From CALOBA01 sp942491465 (GTDB taxonomy: Bacteria > Pseudomonadota > Gammaproteobacteria > Chromatiales > Chromatiaceae), in the NCBI GenBank assembly GCA_942491465.1, contig CALOBA010000077.1, positions 48,037-112,036 on the forward strand: a DNA stretch of 64,000 nt. The letters run 5' to 3'. The position numbers and the translations under genes are program-made. The notes under the pieces are model-generated. The model was not told the origin of the DNA and did no database searches. It saw nothing but the letters and a program-made list of their open reading frames with translations. How positions within the stretch are numbered: position 1 is the first letter of the stretch; each line of letters starts with the position of its first letter. This document shows positions 55,393-64,000 of this stretch, piece after piece.

Positions 55393-56482
55393 CACTCCCC
55401 GGAGCGGGGGCGTCCCGCCCCCAGTCCGCCCGGAGCGGGGGCGTCCCGCCCCCGAGCCCCCCGCAGGCTGCCGCCGCAGCCACTCAGCGGCAAACCGCCG
55501 CTGCTCCCAGTCCCCGGAGCGGGGGCGTCCCGCCCCCGACCCCCCGCAGGTTGCCGCCGCGGCCAATCAGCGGCAATCCGCCGCGGCCCCCAGTCCCCGG
55601 AGCGGGGGCGTCCCGCCCCCGACCCCCCGCAGGCTACCGCCGCGGCCAATCAGCGGCAACACGCCGCGGCCCCCAGTCCCCGGAGCGCGGCCGTCCCGCC
55701 CCCGACCCCCCGCAGGCTGCCGCCGCGGCCAATCAGCGGCGAGACGCCGCTGCCCCCAGTCCCCGGAGCGGGGGCGTCCCGCCCCCGACCCCCCGCGCCC
55801 GCCAATCAGCGGCAACCCCGCGGCCCCCGTCCCGGAGCGGGCCGTCCCGCCCCCGACCCCCCGCCGGCTGCCGCGGCCAATCAGCGGCGAGACGCCGCTG
55901 CTCCCAGTCCCCGGAGCGGGGGCGTCCCGCCCCCGACCCGCCGCAGGCTGCCGCCGCAGCCAATCAGCGGCAATCCGCCGCTGCCCCCAGTCCCCGGAGC
56001 GGGGGCGTCCCGCCCCCGACCCCCGCAGGCTGCCGCCGCGGCCAATCAGCGGCGAGACGCCGCTGCTCCCTCCCCGGAGCGGGGGCGTCCCGCCCCCGAC
56101 CCCCGCAGGCTGCCGCCGCGGCCAATCAGCGGCGAGACGCCGCTGCTCCCAGTCCCCGGAGCGGGGGCGTCTCGCCCCCGACCCCCCGCAGGCTGCCGCC
56201 GCGGCCGATCAGCGGCGAGACGCCGCTGCTCCCAGTCCCCGGAGCGGGGGCGTCCCGCCCCCGACCCGCCGCAGGCTGCCGCCGCGGCCAATCAGCGGCG
56301 AGACGCCGCTGCTCCCAGTCCCCGGAGCGGGGGCGTCCCGCCCCCGAGCCGCCGCAGGCTGCCGCCGCGGCCGATCAGCGGCGAGACGCCGCTGCTCCCA
56401 GTCCCCGGAGCGGGGGCGTCCCGCCCCCGACCCGCCGCAGGCTGCCGCCGCGGCCAATCAGCGGCAATCCGCCGCTGCTCAA
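55393..56482. repeat. Array of about thirteen 83-bp GC-rich tandem repeats
   Basis: The repeat unit begins near CCCCGGAGCGGGGGCG, continues with a GGGGGCG-TCCC-CGCCCCC hairpin, and ends with CAATCAGCGG and a GCCGCTG-type palindrome. Successive units start at 56151, 56234 and 56317, a constant 83-bp period. Units near 55690-55870 are shortened and degenerate. Because 83 is not a multiple of 3, all frames stay open and give Pro/Arg-rich translations, which are not taken as proteins. The array separates zwf from the Uma2-type gene. Confidence 0.92.
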
Positions 56483-56579
56483 GCCGCAACCCGGCCCCGA
56501 CTTTTTGAGAAGTTACCGTCAATGCCGCGGCGCTGGTCTAAACTCCAACCCAGCCATCACCATCGCACCGAGACGCGCC

Positions 56580-57395
56580 ATGTCCAGCAAAAACCCCCAT
56601 GCCGGCAGCGGTCCGTTCCGCGCCGATCAACTGCGCGACGGGGACCGCTACGAGCTCTCCGACGGTCATCCGATCTACTGCTCGCCGTCTGGCCCCGACC
56701 ACGCCAACCGCAACCTCAGCGGTGGCGCCGTCATCGAATCCGACCCGGACGTGGACTGGGCCGGGACCGATGCCGGCTTCACCCCGGCAGCGGGCACCCT
56801 GTGGGCACCGGATATCGCCGTCGCCCCCGCGGCGACCGCCGAGGCCGCGGCGGGCTGGATGCCCGGCGTGCCGCCCCTGGCCGTCGAATACGCCGGCAAG
56901 GGCCAGGACGAGGCGGCGCTGCGCGAGAAGATCGCCGATCTGCTGGCCCACGGTACCCGGCTCGTCTGGGTCGTGCGGCTGCTCGGGCCAAGGCGGGTGG
57001 AGGTGCATACCGCCGACGCCCCGGTCTGCACCCTGGGACCCGGTGATCAGCTCCACGCCCCCGGCATCTTGCGCAACCCCGTACCGGTAGAGGCCCTCTA
57101 CGACCGCGATGCCGGCCATCGGGCAACCCTGCGCAACCTGTTGCAGCGCCAGGGCTATGCGGACCTGGACGCCGTCCTGGACCGCGGTCGGCAAGAGGGC
57201 AAGGCAGAGGGCAAGGCAGAGGGTATCGCCACCGCCGTCGTCTCGCTGCTCCGAGGCCGCGGTCTGACCGTCCCGGCCGAGCTGGAGGCCGAGATCATGG
57301 CCTGTCGGGATCGCGCCCAGCTCGATCGCTGGCTGCTGGCCGCGGCAACGGTGGATCGGGCCGAATTGCTGTCGTCCCCCAAGTCGCAGATCTGA
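56580..57395 (+). CDS. Uma2-family PD-(D/E)XK nuclease-like protein
   Basis: Starting at ATG 56580, the 271-residue protein has the Uma2 layout: a Tyr/Leu-rich start, APDIAVAP with an Asp, LAVEYAGKG with a Glu, and an ALREKIADLLAHGTRLVWVV helix-strand, as in restriction-endonuclease-like folds. The C-terminal 100 residues (from about 170) include GKAEGKAEG and an LRGRGLTVPAELEAEI helix pair also found in Rpn-type nucleases. Function is unknown; many genomes carry multiple Uma2 copies. The open frame continues far upstream through the repeats, but no conserved sequence lies there. Confidence 0.82.
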   Translation: MSSKNPHAGSGPFRADQLRDGDRYELSDGHPIYCSPSGPDHANRNLSGGAVIESDPDVDWAGTDAGFTPAAGTLWAPDIAVAPAATAEAAAGWMPGVPPLAVEYAGKGQDEAALREKIADLLAHGTRLVWVVRLLGPRRVEVHTADAPVCTLGPGDQLHAPGILRNPVPVEALYDRDAGHRATLRNLLQRQGYADLDAVLDRGRQEGKAEGKAEGIATAVVSLLRGRGLTVPAELEAEIMACRDRAQLDRWLLAAATVDRAELLSSPKSQI

Positions 57396-57540
57396 GCCTG
57401 CCTCCAAACGGCAGCCCCGAAGCGGCATTCGAGACCGGGGATGCAGCTAGGCTGTCGAGACCCGCTGTTTTCGGCGATTCTCTCGACACCGGTTTTTGGC
57501 TGCCGATCTCCAGCGACCGGTCCCCGTCGCGTTCTCCCTC

Positions 57541-58152
57541 TCAGACCGGCCCCACCGCCTTCAGCGCCGAACGGATGATCTCCTCCGAGGTGCTTGCCTC
57601 ATCGGGGGCGGCGCGCGCCATCCGGTTCGCATCGGCCGGGCGATAGCCCAGCGCGATCAGCGCGCTGACCGCATCGGACAGGGCGTCGGCGCCTTGGTCG
57701 GCGGTGGCGGCGGCAGACCCCACGCCGAGGGTGGCGCCACCGTCGCCGAGACCATCGAGACGATCCTTCATCTCCACCACCAGGCGCTGGGCGGTCTTCT
57801 TGCCGATCCCCGGCAGCCGGCTCAGGGCGGTGATGTCCTCCTGCTCGACACAGGCGGCAAAGCGCTGGGCGTCCATCCCCGAGAGGATCGCCAACGCCAG
57901 CTTGGCGCCGACGCCGGAGACCTTGAGCAGGTTGCGGAACAGCGCGCGGTCCGACTCGCGCAGGAAGCCGTAGAGGACCTGGGCGTCCTCACGCACCACC
58001 ATATGGATGATCAGCACCACCGGCTCGCCGACGCCGGGGAGGTCGTAGAAGGTCGACATGGGCGCATCGACCTCGTAGCCGACGCCGCCGACGTCGATCA
58101 GGACCTGGGGCGGGTGCTTGGCGATGATCTCGCCGCGGAGTCTGCCGATCAT
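57541..58152 (-). CDS. ruvA: Holliday junction branch migration protein RuvA
   Basis: The 203-residue protein has an N-terminal OB fold (MIGRLRGEIIAK), helix-hairpin-helix motifs (VSGVGAKLALAILSG, LPGIGKKTAQRLVVEMKDRL) and a C-terminal domain that binds RuvB. A tetramer holds Holliday junctions open. A GGAGAG ribosome site precedes the ATG. The ruvB gene does not follow within the window; the next 145 bp are empty. Confidence 0.96.
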   Translation of the reverse strand: MIGRLRGEIIAKHPPQVLIDVGGVGYEVDAPMSTFYDLPGVGEPVVLIIHMVVREDAQVLYGFLRESDRALFRNLLKVSGVGAKLALAILSGMDAQRFAACVEQEDITALSRLPGIGKKTAQRLVVEMKDRLDGLGDGGATLGVGSAAATADQGADALSDAVSALIALGYRPADANRMARAAPDEASTSEEIIRSALKAVGPV

Positions 58153-58223
58153 TCAGGTCTCTCCAGTGCTTTCGCGTCTGCGCGGTTCGATAGGTTGCCT
58201 GCCTTCAGGCCGCGGCGGGCGGT

Positions 58224-58763
58224 TCAGGGCTTGAAATCGCGCCATGAGGCCGCCGCCCGGCGCCGCGCCGGGATGCCCATGGAGTGGGCGTGACAGAGCG
58301 CGATGGCGAGCGCGTCGGCCTCGTCCTCGGCCGGTGTCGCCGACAGCCCGAGCAGCACCCGCACCATATGCTGGACCTGGGCCTTGTCGGCGCCGCCGGT
58401 GCCGACCACGGCGAGCTTGACCGATTTCGGGCTGTACTCGTGCACGATCAGGCCGGACTTGAGCCCGGCGCAGAGGATGGCGCCGCGGGCCTGGCCGAGC
58501 TTCAGCGCGGCGGTGGCGTCACGGGCGAAGATCAGCTGCTCCACCGCCAGCTCGTGGGGCCGGTGCTCGGCGACCAGCGCGGCGACGCGGTCGTAGATCG
58601 TCCCCAGTCGGTCCGGCCAGGGCTGATCGGCGACACGGATGCAGCCGCTGACGATGCGCCGGCTGTGGCGCCCGTCGCTGTCGACGACGCCGAAGCCGGT
58701 GCTGCGCGAGCCCGGATCGATGCCGAGGATGCGGTGGCGCAGGTCTGGGACGGCGTTAGTCAA
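58224..58763 (-). CDS. ruvC: Holliday junction endonuclease RuvC
   Basis: The 179-residue RNase H-fold resolvase has GIDPGSRSTGFGV with the first catalytic Asp, AVEQLIFARDA with the Glu, and a C-terminal ALAIALCHA Asp region. The only start upstream of the core is TTG at 58763, 19 bp after the yebC stop. It cuts junctions processed by RuvAB. The order yebC-ruvC-ruvA is standard. Confidence 0.96.
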   Translation of the reverse strand: MTNAVPDLRHRILGIDPGSRSTGFGVVDSDGRHSRRIVSGCIRVADQPWPDRLGTIYDRVAALVAEHRPHELAVEQLIFARDATAALKLGQARGAILCAGLKSGLIVHEYSPKSVKLAVVGTGGADKAQVQHMVRVLLGLSATPAEDEADALAIALCHAHSMGIPARRRAAASWRDFKP

Positions 58764-58782
58764 GGCTCAAGCCCTGTCGGCC

Positions 58783-59532
58783 TCAACCCTCCAGCTCGGC
58801 CAGGATGTCGTCGGAGATGTCGGCGTTGTGGTACACCTCCTGCACGTCGTCCAGATCCTCGAGCGTATCCACCATCCGCAGCACCTTCGCGGCGGTGTCG
58901 AGATCCAGCTCGGCCTGGGTGCTGGCGTTGAAGCCGACCTCCGACACACTGGTGTCGAAACCGGCGCCGGCGAGCCCGTCGCGCACGGCGGCGAACTCCT
59001 CCGGCGTCGTCACCACGTCCAGCGAGCCGTCGTCGTTGACCAGCACGTCCTCGGCCCCGGCCTCCAGGGCCGCCTCCATGACCGCGTCCTCATCGGTGCC
59101 GGGCTGGAAGCTGATGATGCCCTGCTTGGTGAACAGATAGGACACGGAGCCGTCGGTGCCCAGATTGCCGCCGTGCTTGGAGAAGGCGTGGCGGACCTCG
59201 GAGGCGGTGCGGTTGCGGTTGTCGGTCATGCAGTCGACCATCACCGCGACGCCGCCGGCGGCATAGCCCTCGTAGCGGATCTCCTCGTAGCTGTCGCCGT
59301 CGTCGGCACCGGCGCCGCGCTTGACGGCGCGATCGACGGTGTCCCTCGGCATATTGGCACCGAAGGCCTTGTCCATTGCCAGGCGCAGCCGCGGGTTGCT
59401 GTTCGGGTCGCCGCCGCCCTCGCGAGCGGCCACGGTGACCTCGCGGATCAGCTTGGTCCAGATCTTGCCGCGCTTCTTGTCCTGCGCGGCCTTACGGTGC
59501 TTGATATTGGCCCATTTACTATGTCCGGCCAT
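58783..59532 (-). CDS. yebC: YebC/PmpR family protein
   Basis: The 249-residue protein starts MAGHSKWANIKHRKAAQD, the family signature, with DTVDRAVKRG further on. YebC-type proteins act as transcriptional regulators or ribosome-associated factors that ease translation of proline-rich stretches; both roles are reported. It heads the yebC-ruvC-ruvA group. Confidence 0.96.
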   Translation of the reverse strand: MAGHSKWANIKHRKAAQDKKRGKIWTKLIREVTVAAREGGGDPNSNPRLRLAMDKAFGANMPRDTVDRAVKRGAGADDGDSYEEIRYEGYAAGGVAVMVDCMTDNRNRTASEVRHAFSKHGGNLGTDGSVSYLFTKQGIISFQPGTDEDAVMEAALEAGAEDVLVNDDGSLDVVTTPEEFAAVRDGLAGAGFDTSVSEVGFNASTQAELDLDTAAKVLRMVDTLEDLDDVQEVYHNADISDDILAELEG

Positions 59533-59884
59533 GGGGTCCTCGCTGCTCGCTCCGCGCCGATTCGGCGCCGGAGTCGTTCGTGATGGGGTGGAAAACGCTC
59601 GGCCGGCGCCGCTGCGACGCCGGGATGTTGCTGAATTCTAACACCGCCGACCCGCGGCCATGGCGCGGGTCGCCGGCACCGGGCGCGTGCATCCTCGGCA
59701 CTCCACCCCCTGTTGTCGCTCCGGCATCGATGCTAATCTGCTCAGGCGAGTCCCGGCGTCGACCCTCAATGCCCGAACCGGAGGCATCCGCGGGTGGGCA
59801 TAACCCGTGCGCGAATGGCGCCATCGCCGACCCGACCCGTTCCAACCACCGATTCCGTCACCCCACGGCAGGCCGAGAACCCCA
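59533..59884. promoter_or_regulatory. Divergent region between yebC and zapD
   Basis: These 352 bp lie between divergent genes and must contain promoters for both. No conserved gene is visible. A GTG at 59807 could extend zapD upstream by 26 residues, but these are rich in Arg and Pro and not conserved. Confidence 0.4.
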
Positions 59885-60658
59885 GTGTCCGCGTCCCCAG
59901 AACTCATCTTCGAGCACCCGCTGAACGAGCGCATCCGCACCTTCCTGCGCCTGGAGCACCTGTTCGAGCGGGTCGAGCACTTCCTGCCGGTCGCGACGCC
60001 CTGGGACACCCGGGCCGCGGTGGAGGCCCTGCTCGACATCGTCGCCATCACCGCCCGCGCCGACATCAAGACCGAGCTCTTGAAGGAGATCGACCGCAAC
60101 CTCTCCACCCTCGCGCGCGTCCGCAACCAGCCCGGCGTCGACCCCTCCGCGCTGAATCAGGTCATCGACGACCTGGAGCAGGCCGCCGGCGGCATCCACG
60201 CCCTGACCGGACAGATCGGCGCCGAGGCCCGCGAGGACGAGTTCCTCAAGGCCATCGCCCAGCGCAACAGCATCCCCGGGGGCGCCTGCAGCTTCGACCT
60301 GCCGTTCTACCACCACTTCCTGACCCAGCCGCGCGAGATCCGCCAAGCGCGACTCCAAGACTGGATGTCCGGCCTCACCGCCGTCAGCCAGGCCGTGCGC
60401 CTGGTGCTGTCGCTGGCGCGCACCAGCGCCACCCCGCGCCCGCGCACCGCCGAGAGCGGCTTCTGCCAAGAGGCCCTCGACAGCCAGGCCCCGGCCCAGC
60501 TGGTGCGCGTCGGTCTCGACCCGACCCTGGCCGTCTTCCCCGAGATCAGCGGCCACAAAAACCGCTTCAGCATCCGCTTCCTCACCGCCGAGCCCGGCCG
60601 GCGTCCGGCCCAATGCCGCGACGACGTCGACTTCCGCCTCACCTGCTGCGTGTTCTGA
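59885..60658 (+). CDS. zapD: Cell division protein ZapD
   Basis: Using GTG 59885, the 257-residue protein matches ZapD (E. coli 247): FEHPLNERIRTFLRLEHLF at the start, NSIPGGACSFDLP in the middle, and a C-terminal beta domain ending FRLTCCVF. ZapD crosslinks FtsZ filaments at the division ring. yacG follows 40 bp downstream, the usual zapD-yacG pair. Confidence 0.95.
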   Translation: MSASPELIFEHPLNERIRTFLRLEHLFERVEHFLPVATPWDTRAAVEALLDIVAITARADIKTELLKEIDRNLSTLARVRNQPGVDPSALNQVIDDLEQAAGGIHALTGQIGAEAREDEFLKAIAQRNSIPGGACSFDLPFYHHFLTQPREIRQARLQDWMSGLTAVSQAVRLVLSLARTSATPRPRTAESGFCQEALDSQAPAQLVRVGLDPTLAVFPEISGHKNRFSIRFLTAEPGRRPAQCRDDVDFRLTCCVF

Positions 60659-60698
60659 CCGCCCCCCGACCCCCCGTCTGACCCCCCGTCTGTCCCCC

Positions 60699-60881
60699 AT
60701 GGCCAAGACCGTCCCCTGCCCCACCTGCCAGCGCCCGGTCCCCTGGGAGCCCAGCTCCACCTGGCGCCCGTTCTGCAGCGAGCGCTGCCGCCTCATCGAC
60801 CTCGGCGACTGGATCGACGAAAACCACCGCATCAGCGAGCCCATCGACGGCTACCGGCCCGATGGGTGGGAGTATCCTTAA
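60699..60881 (+). CDS. yacG: DNA gyrase inhibitor YacG
   Basis: The 60-residue zinc protein has CPTC and FCSERCRLIDLGDW, the conserved four-Cys site and signature. YacG binds GyrB and blocks DNA binding. It is followed by an intrinsic terminator. Confidence 0.96.
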   Translation: MAKTVPCPTCQRPVPWEPSSTWRPFCSERCRLIDLGDWIDENHRISEPIDGYRPDGWEYP

Positions 60882-60906
60882 AGAGTGAGGAATATCCAAA
60901 AACGCA

Positions 60907-60938
60907 AAAGCCCCGACCAGTCACCCGGTCGGGGCTTT
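60907..60938. terminator. Intrinsic terminator after yacG
   Basis: AAAGCCCCGACC pairs with GGTCGGGGCTTT around an 8-nt loop. The flanking A and T runs make it likely bidirectional, and it also lies downstream of the minus-strand tRNA gene. Confidence 0.9.
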
Positions 60939-60988
60939 AACTCCTCAATCGAATCCGGCAATCGGATCAATTCAGACAACAGTCAAAT

Positions 60989-61063
60989 TGGTGGGCGCGG
61001 CTGGGTTCGAACCAGCGACCCCTGCCGTGTGAAGGCAGTGCTCTCCCACTGAGCTACGCGCCC
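60989..61063 (-). tRNA. tRNA-Val (anticodon CAC)
   Basis: On the minus strand a 7-bp acceptor stem (GGGCGCG pairs with CGCGCCC), a D arm with AGCTCAGTGGGAGAGC, an anticodon stem CTGCC/GGCAG with loop TTCACAC (anticodon CAC), a T arm with GGTTCGAACC and an encoded CCA end form a complete cloverleaf of 75 nt. CAC reads the valine codon GUG. Confidence 0.93.
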
Positions 61064-61155
61064 GCTATGAAGCGAGACCGAGAAGTTTAGCGACTCACCC
61101 GCCCCCGGTCAAACCCCGGCAGCGCGACGACCCCACCAGGTCCTCTTCAGGGGAC

Positions 61156-61202
61156 GTCGACCGCAGTCGGCCCGCGAGGCCCGGGGCCGACTGCAAGTCG
61201 AC
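61156..61202. terminator. GC-rich hairpin downstream of sulP
   Basis: GCAGTCGGCCC (61163-61173) pairs perfectly with GGGCCGACTGC (61184-61194). An outer GTCGAC pair (61156-61161 and 61197-61202) extends the stem. It lies just after the minus-strand sulP stop but has no T-run, so it may be a factor-dependent terminator or an RNA-end stabiliser. Confidence 0.55.
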
Positions 61203-61213
61203 AGAGGCCCCCG

Positions 61214-63343
61214 TCAAGCCGACGCCGGGCGCTCGCCCAAGGTGCTCACGGCACCCTGATCATAGACCCGCTCCAACGCCTCCACCGCCTTCTCCTTGGT
61301 GCGGAAGAAGTGATCCTCGCTCAGCTTGCGGAACATCCGGGCATTGCTCAGCGTCTCGTAGATCTGCGCCTTCAGGCTGGAGAAATAGATCTCGATACCG
61401 GCGTCATGGAAGGAGTCGATCACATCGCGCAGGCGCTCCTCGCCGGTCACGTCCAGATCATTGATGCCGCTGCCGATCACCAGCACCGCCTTGGCGTCCG
61501 GGTTGCGCGCCCGCGCCTCCAGCATCAGGTCCTCAAACCGCGACGCGGTGATGAAGTTCAGCGAGCCGTCGAAGCGCACCGCCACAAAGTGCTTGCTCAC
61601 CGGCTCCAGGTGACGCCCGTCGCCGGCGTCGATGCCGGCCAGGGTCCCATCGGGCTCGCGCCCCAGGATCGCCGTGCGCGGCGCCATGGTGCGCACCAGG
61701 AACATCACCAGCGCCAGCCCGGCCCCGAGCAGGATGCCGTCCGCCAGCCGCGGCGCCATGGCCAAGGTCGCGGCAAAGGTCAGCAGGCCGACGATCGCCT
61801 CCTGGCGCTCGATATGCCAGGCGCGGATCAGCGCGCGCACATTGATCAGCCCGAACACCGCCATCATCACGATCACCGCCAGCACCGCCTGCGGCAGGTG
61901 ATACAACAGCGGCGTGAGATACAGCAGCACCAGCATCACCGCCAGCGCGCTGATGATCGCAAACAGCCCCGTCTGCGCCCCGGTCTTGGCGGCCACCGCC
62001 GAGCGTGAGAACGACCCGCTCACCGTAAACGAGCTGAAGAAGCTGCCGACGATATTCGCCAGCCCCTGCCCCACCAGCTCCTTGCTGGTATCCACCCGCG
62101 CCTTGGTCTGGGCGGCGATGGCCTTGGAGATCGACGTCGCCTCCATAAAGCCGATCAGCGCCATCACCAGCGCCGACGGCAACAGCGCCCAGAAATAGCC
62201 CATCTCCAGCGACGGCACGGCATAACTCGGCAGCCCCGACGGGATCGTCCCGACCACGGCCCCACCGCCCATCATCCGCACCTGATCCTTGTCCACGGCA
62301 TTGATGCGCCAGATCCGCCCATCCGTCTCCAGCTCCTCCGGCACCTTGCCGCGGGGGAAGAAGCGACCGCCGTCCGCGGTCTCCACCCGCTCGAACCGCA
62401 TCCGGTGCAGATTCACCTGCCGCTCATTGTTCGCCAGCTTGCGTTGATTCATCTCCCGATTCAGCACCCGCAGATCCGCGTCCAGCAGCGCCAGCTCCGA
62501 GAACCGATCCGGATCATCCAGCGCCTTCAGCTCCCGCAGATCGGCATTGATCCGCGCCGTGGTCACCGCCAGCGACCCCACCGCCCGCGCGGTGGACGCA
62601 TGCTGCGCCGCCAGCTCCCGCGCCTCCACATCCTCGATCGCCGCCACCGGCGCCATCTGCGTGCGCTCAAAGCCGATCGCCCAGCTCACCACCGTCGTCA
62701 GCACCACCGCCAACAGCACCCCCGGCACCTTCGGCGTCACCCGCTTGGCCCCGACGATGATCAGGTAGGTCGCCACCGCAAACAGCAGCGTCGGCAGATG
62801 CGTCGACGGCAACTGCTCCACCACCGTCCACAAATCAAGAACAAAGTTGTCCGTCCGCGGAAACGGCACATTCAGAATCTTGCTCAACTGCGACAACCCG
62901 ATGATCAGCGCCGCCGCATTGGTAAACCCGATAATCACCGGACTGGACAGGAAATTCACCAAAATCCCCATCCGCAGCAGCCCAAGCACCAGCCGCAGCA
63001 CCCCGACCATCAACGCCAACATCACCGACAGCGTGATAAACGCCTCGCTCCCCATCGCCGCCAACGGCAACACCGCCGCCGCCGACATCAACGACAACAT
63101 CGCCACCGGCCCCGTATGCAGCTGCGGCAAAGACCCCCAAAGCGAGGCCACGATCACCGGCACAAACGAGGCATACAGCCCATACACCACCGGCAACCCG
63201 GCAAGCTGGGCATAGGCCATACTCTGCGGCACCAGCACCAACGCCACCGTGATACCGGCGATCAGATCGGCCCGCAGGCTATGGCCGCTGAGGGGAAACC
63301 AGCGGAGGAAGGGAAACAGGGTCGTCAGCATGGGGTGTTGCAT
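61214..63343 (-). CDS. SulP family anion transporter with STAS domain and a large insertion
   Basis: The 709-residue protein has the SulP membrane domain (VALVLVPQSMAYAQLAGLPVVYGLYAS near residues 33-60 is the family signature) and a C-terminal STAS domain (about 590-680). SulP proteins carry sulfate, bicarbonate or other anions; the substrate is not evident here. Between about residues 228 and 360, where relatives have a short loop before VVGxIPSGLP, this protein has some 125 extra residues. Much of this is helical and charged (INADLRELKALDD, LRVLNREMNQRK), so a coiled-coil hairpin is likely. The gene stands alone; no partner carbonic anhydrase or sulfate-assimilation gene is adjacent. Confidence 0.9.
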   Translation of the reverse strand: MQHPMLTTLFPFLRWFPLSGHSLRADLIAGITVALVLVPQSMAYAQLAGLPVVYGLYASFVPVIVASLWGSLPQLHTGPVAMLSLMSAAAVLPLAAMGSEAFITLSVMLALMVGVLRLVLGLLRMGILVNFLSSPVIIGFTNAAALIIGLSQLSKILNVPFPRTDNFVLDLWTVVEQLPSTHLPTLLFAVATYLIIVGAKRVTPKVPGVLLAVVLTTVVSWAIGFERTQMAPVAAIEDVEARELAAQHASTARAVGSLAVTTARINADLRELKALDDPDRFSELALLDADLRVLNREMNQRKLANNERQVNLHRMRFERVETADGGRFFPRGKVPEELETDGRIWRINAVDKDQVRMMGGGAVVGTIPSGLPSYAVPSLEMGYFWALLPSALVMALIGFMEATSISKAIAAQTKARVDTSKELVGQGLANIVGSFFSSFTVSGSFSRSAVAAKTGAQTGLFAIISALAVMLVLLYLTPLLYHLPQAVLAVIVMMAVFGLINVRALIRAWHIERQEAIVGLLTFAATLAMAPRLADGILLGAGLALVMFLVRTMAPRTAILGREPDGTLAGIDAGDGRHLEPVSKHFVAVRFDGSLNFITASRFEDLMLEARARNPDAKAVLVIGSGINDLDVTGEERLRDVIDSFHDAGIEIYFSSLKAQIYETLSNARMFRKLSEDHFFRTKEKAVEALERVYDQGAVSTLGERPASA

Positions 63344-64000
63344 CGCGGCCGGACCAGATAAACAGTGTGGAAATCGTTGCCGCGGCAGTCTACCGCCCCA
63401 CCGCCCATGCCTCTATCGATATTTCTCAATCGATGCATTTGCATCTATCTATATTTGCGAAGGTGCGCCGGCTTCAGTCGGCCCCCGGGGTCCCTGCACT
63501 TCAGTCCACGGGCCCGGCCCAGCCCCGCAACCCGCCAATCCCCGCCATGAGTACACTGCTGCGCATGCAGCGAGACCGCGCCCAACCTCACCCCGCGGCG
63601 GCTCGGGGTCGCCCTGGAGACCGAGCCTCCCCCGCCGTGGCCGCAAGCGCCCATGAATGCCGGGGAGCGCCCGGGAGAGTCGCCCTCCAGGGCGACACCT
63701 ATTCGCCAGGCACGGCGAACGCTACCGTGACCTTCGCATCGATAGCACCAGCACTCGGGCCAACCGCAGCGCCCGCCGACGCATCCGCGAACCTGCCCCC
63801 GCCGCTCAGGTTTCGGACCACCTACCGGAGAAAAGCCCCTCGGCCCAGGCCCGCCGACCGACGCCGGCGCACGCGAGGAGACCGCCGCAACAAACCAACC
63901 GGAACTACCCGATGCAGACCACCGCATGGGTGCGAAGATCGAGCGCCTCGCCGTAGAGGCCGGCCAACGTCCCACGATACCGAGCGAGCTGCGCCTCGGC
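63344..64000. other. Window end without a supported gene
   Basis: These 657 bp contain several open frames on both strands. All translate to Arg/Pro/Gly-rich sequence without motifs, and none has a ribosome site. The first 120 bp are relatively AT-rich and could hold the sulP promoter. A gene running off the window end cannot be excluded. Confidence 0.45.

Noticed and set aside
55393..56482. CRISPR array
   Set aside because: Units are contiguous 83-bp tandem repeats with no unique spacers and no cas genes nearby.
55280..56579. Long Pro/Arg-rich open frames across the repeat array in several frames
   Set aside because: They arise because the GC-rich 83-bp unit lacks stop codons in all frames. 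There is no ribosome site or conserved domain until ATG 56580.
63445..63975. Minus-strand 176-residue frame near the window end
   Set aside because: Gly/Arg-rich sequence without motif or ribosome site; it looks like intergenic high-GC DNA.

Overview
The window reads as the replication-origin neighbourhood of a high-GC gammaproteobacterium, most likely a purple sulfur bacterium (order Chromatiales). The reasons are the gammaproteobacterial order rpmH-rnpA-yidD-yidC-mnmE beside dnaA-dnaN-recF-gyrB, glyQS-gmhB-plsC and yebC-ruvC-ruvA clusters, a tRNA gene with an encoded CCA end, and above all a secreted Tyr/Gly-rich sulfur globule protein (49818-50198), a protein class known from bacteria that store sulfur in envelope-enclosed globules. 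The assignment is inference from gene content; no 16S gene is present.

Layout. 1-3125: end of a membrane protein, a zinc-ribbon protein and a penicillin-acylase-type hydrolase. 3126-13317: a minus-strand run mnmG-rsmG-parA-parB-menC and a plus-strand run moxR-DUF58-tgpA. This 9.6 kb block is flanked by two inward-facing copies of an origin-unwinding module (DnaA box, GC clamp, four TAC triplets, AT-rich stretch). 13318-17276: minus-strand mnmE, yidC, yidD, rnpA, rpmH, with mnmE bracketed by two copies of a 98-bp palindromic repeat. 17277-23842: dnaA, dnaN, recF (with a perfect parS site inside its 3' end) and gyrB.

23857-38312: a MipA-type porin, then an aryl-polyene-type pigment cluster (fused methyltransferases, acyl carrier protein, COG4648 membrane protein, AMP-ligase homologue, two hotdog dehydratases, acyltransferase, LolA-like carrier, MMPL exporter, ketosynthase, chain-length factor, ketoreductase, glycosyltransferase). 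The plus-strand genes mostly overlap or lie within 40 bp of each other, which implies one transcript. Compared with well-known clusters it lacks a second ketosynthase, a thioesterase and a second carrier protein. Its ligase has lost the usual catalytic lysine.

38505-49000: lipoproteins and membrane proteins, then minus-strand plsC, gmhB, a MazG-like enzyme, glyS, glyQ, an unknown gene, hslU and hslV, with a hexanucleotide inverted repeat between hslV and hslU. 49018-50285: an intergenic stretch with a REP-like hairpin, then the sulfur globule gene with a strong promoter and terminator.

50364-52253 is the most unusual locus. It is a tight minus-strand operon of an RNHCP zinc protein, a divergent tRNA-guanine-transglycosylase-family enzyme, and a truncated paralogue of ribosomal protein uS11. 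52573-55198 holds gnd-zwf of the oxidative pentose phosphate pathway. An array of about thirteen 83-bp GC-rich repeats and a Uma2-type nuclease follow. 57541-63343 carries ruvA, ruvC, yebC, zapD, yacG, tRNA-Val(CAC) and a SulP anion transporter with an unusual inserted domain. The last 650 bases show no convincing gene.
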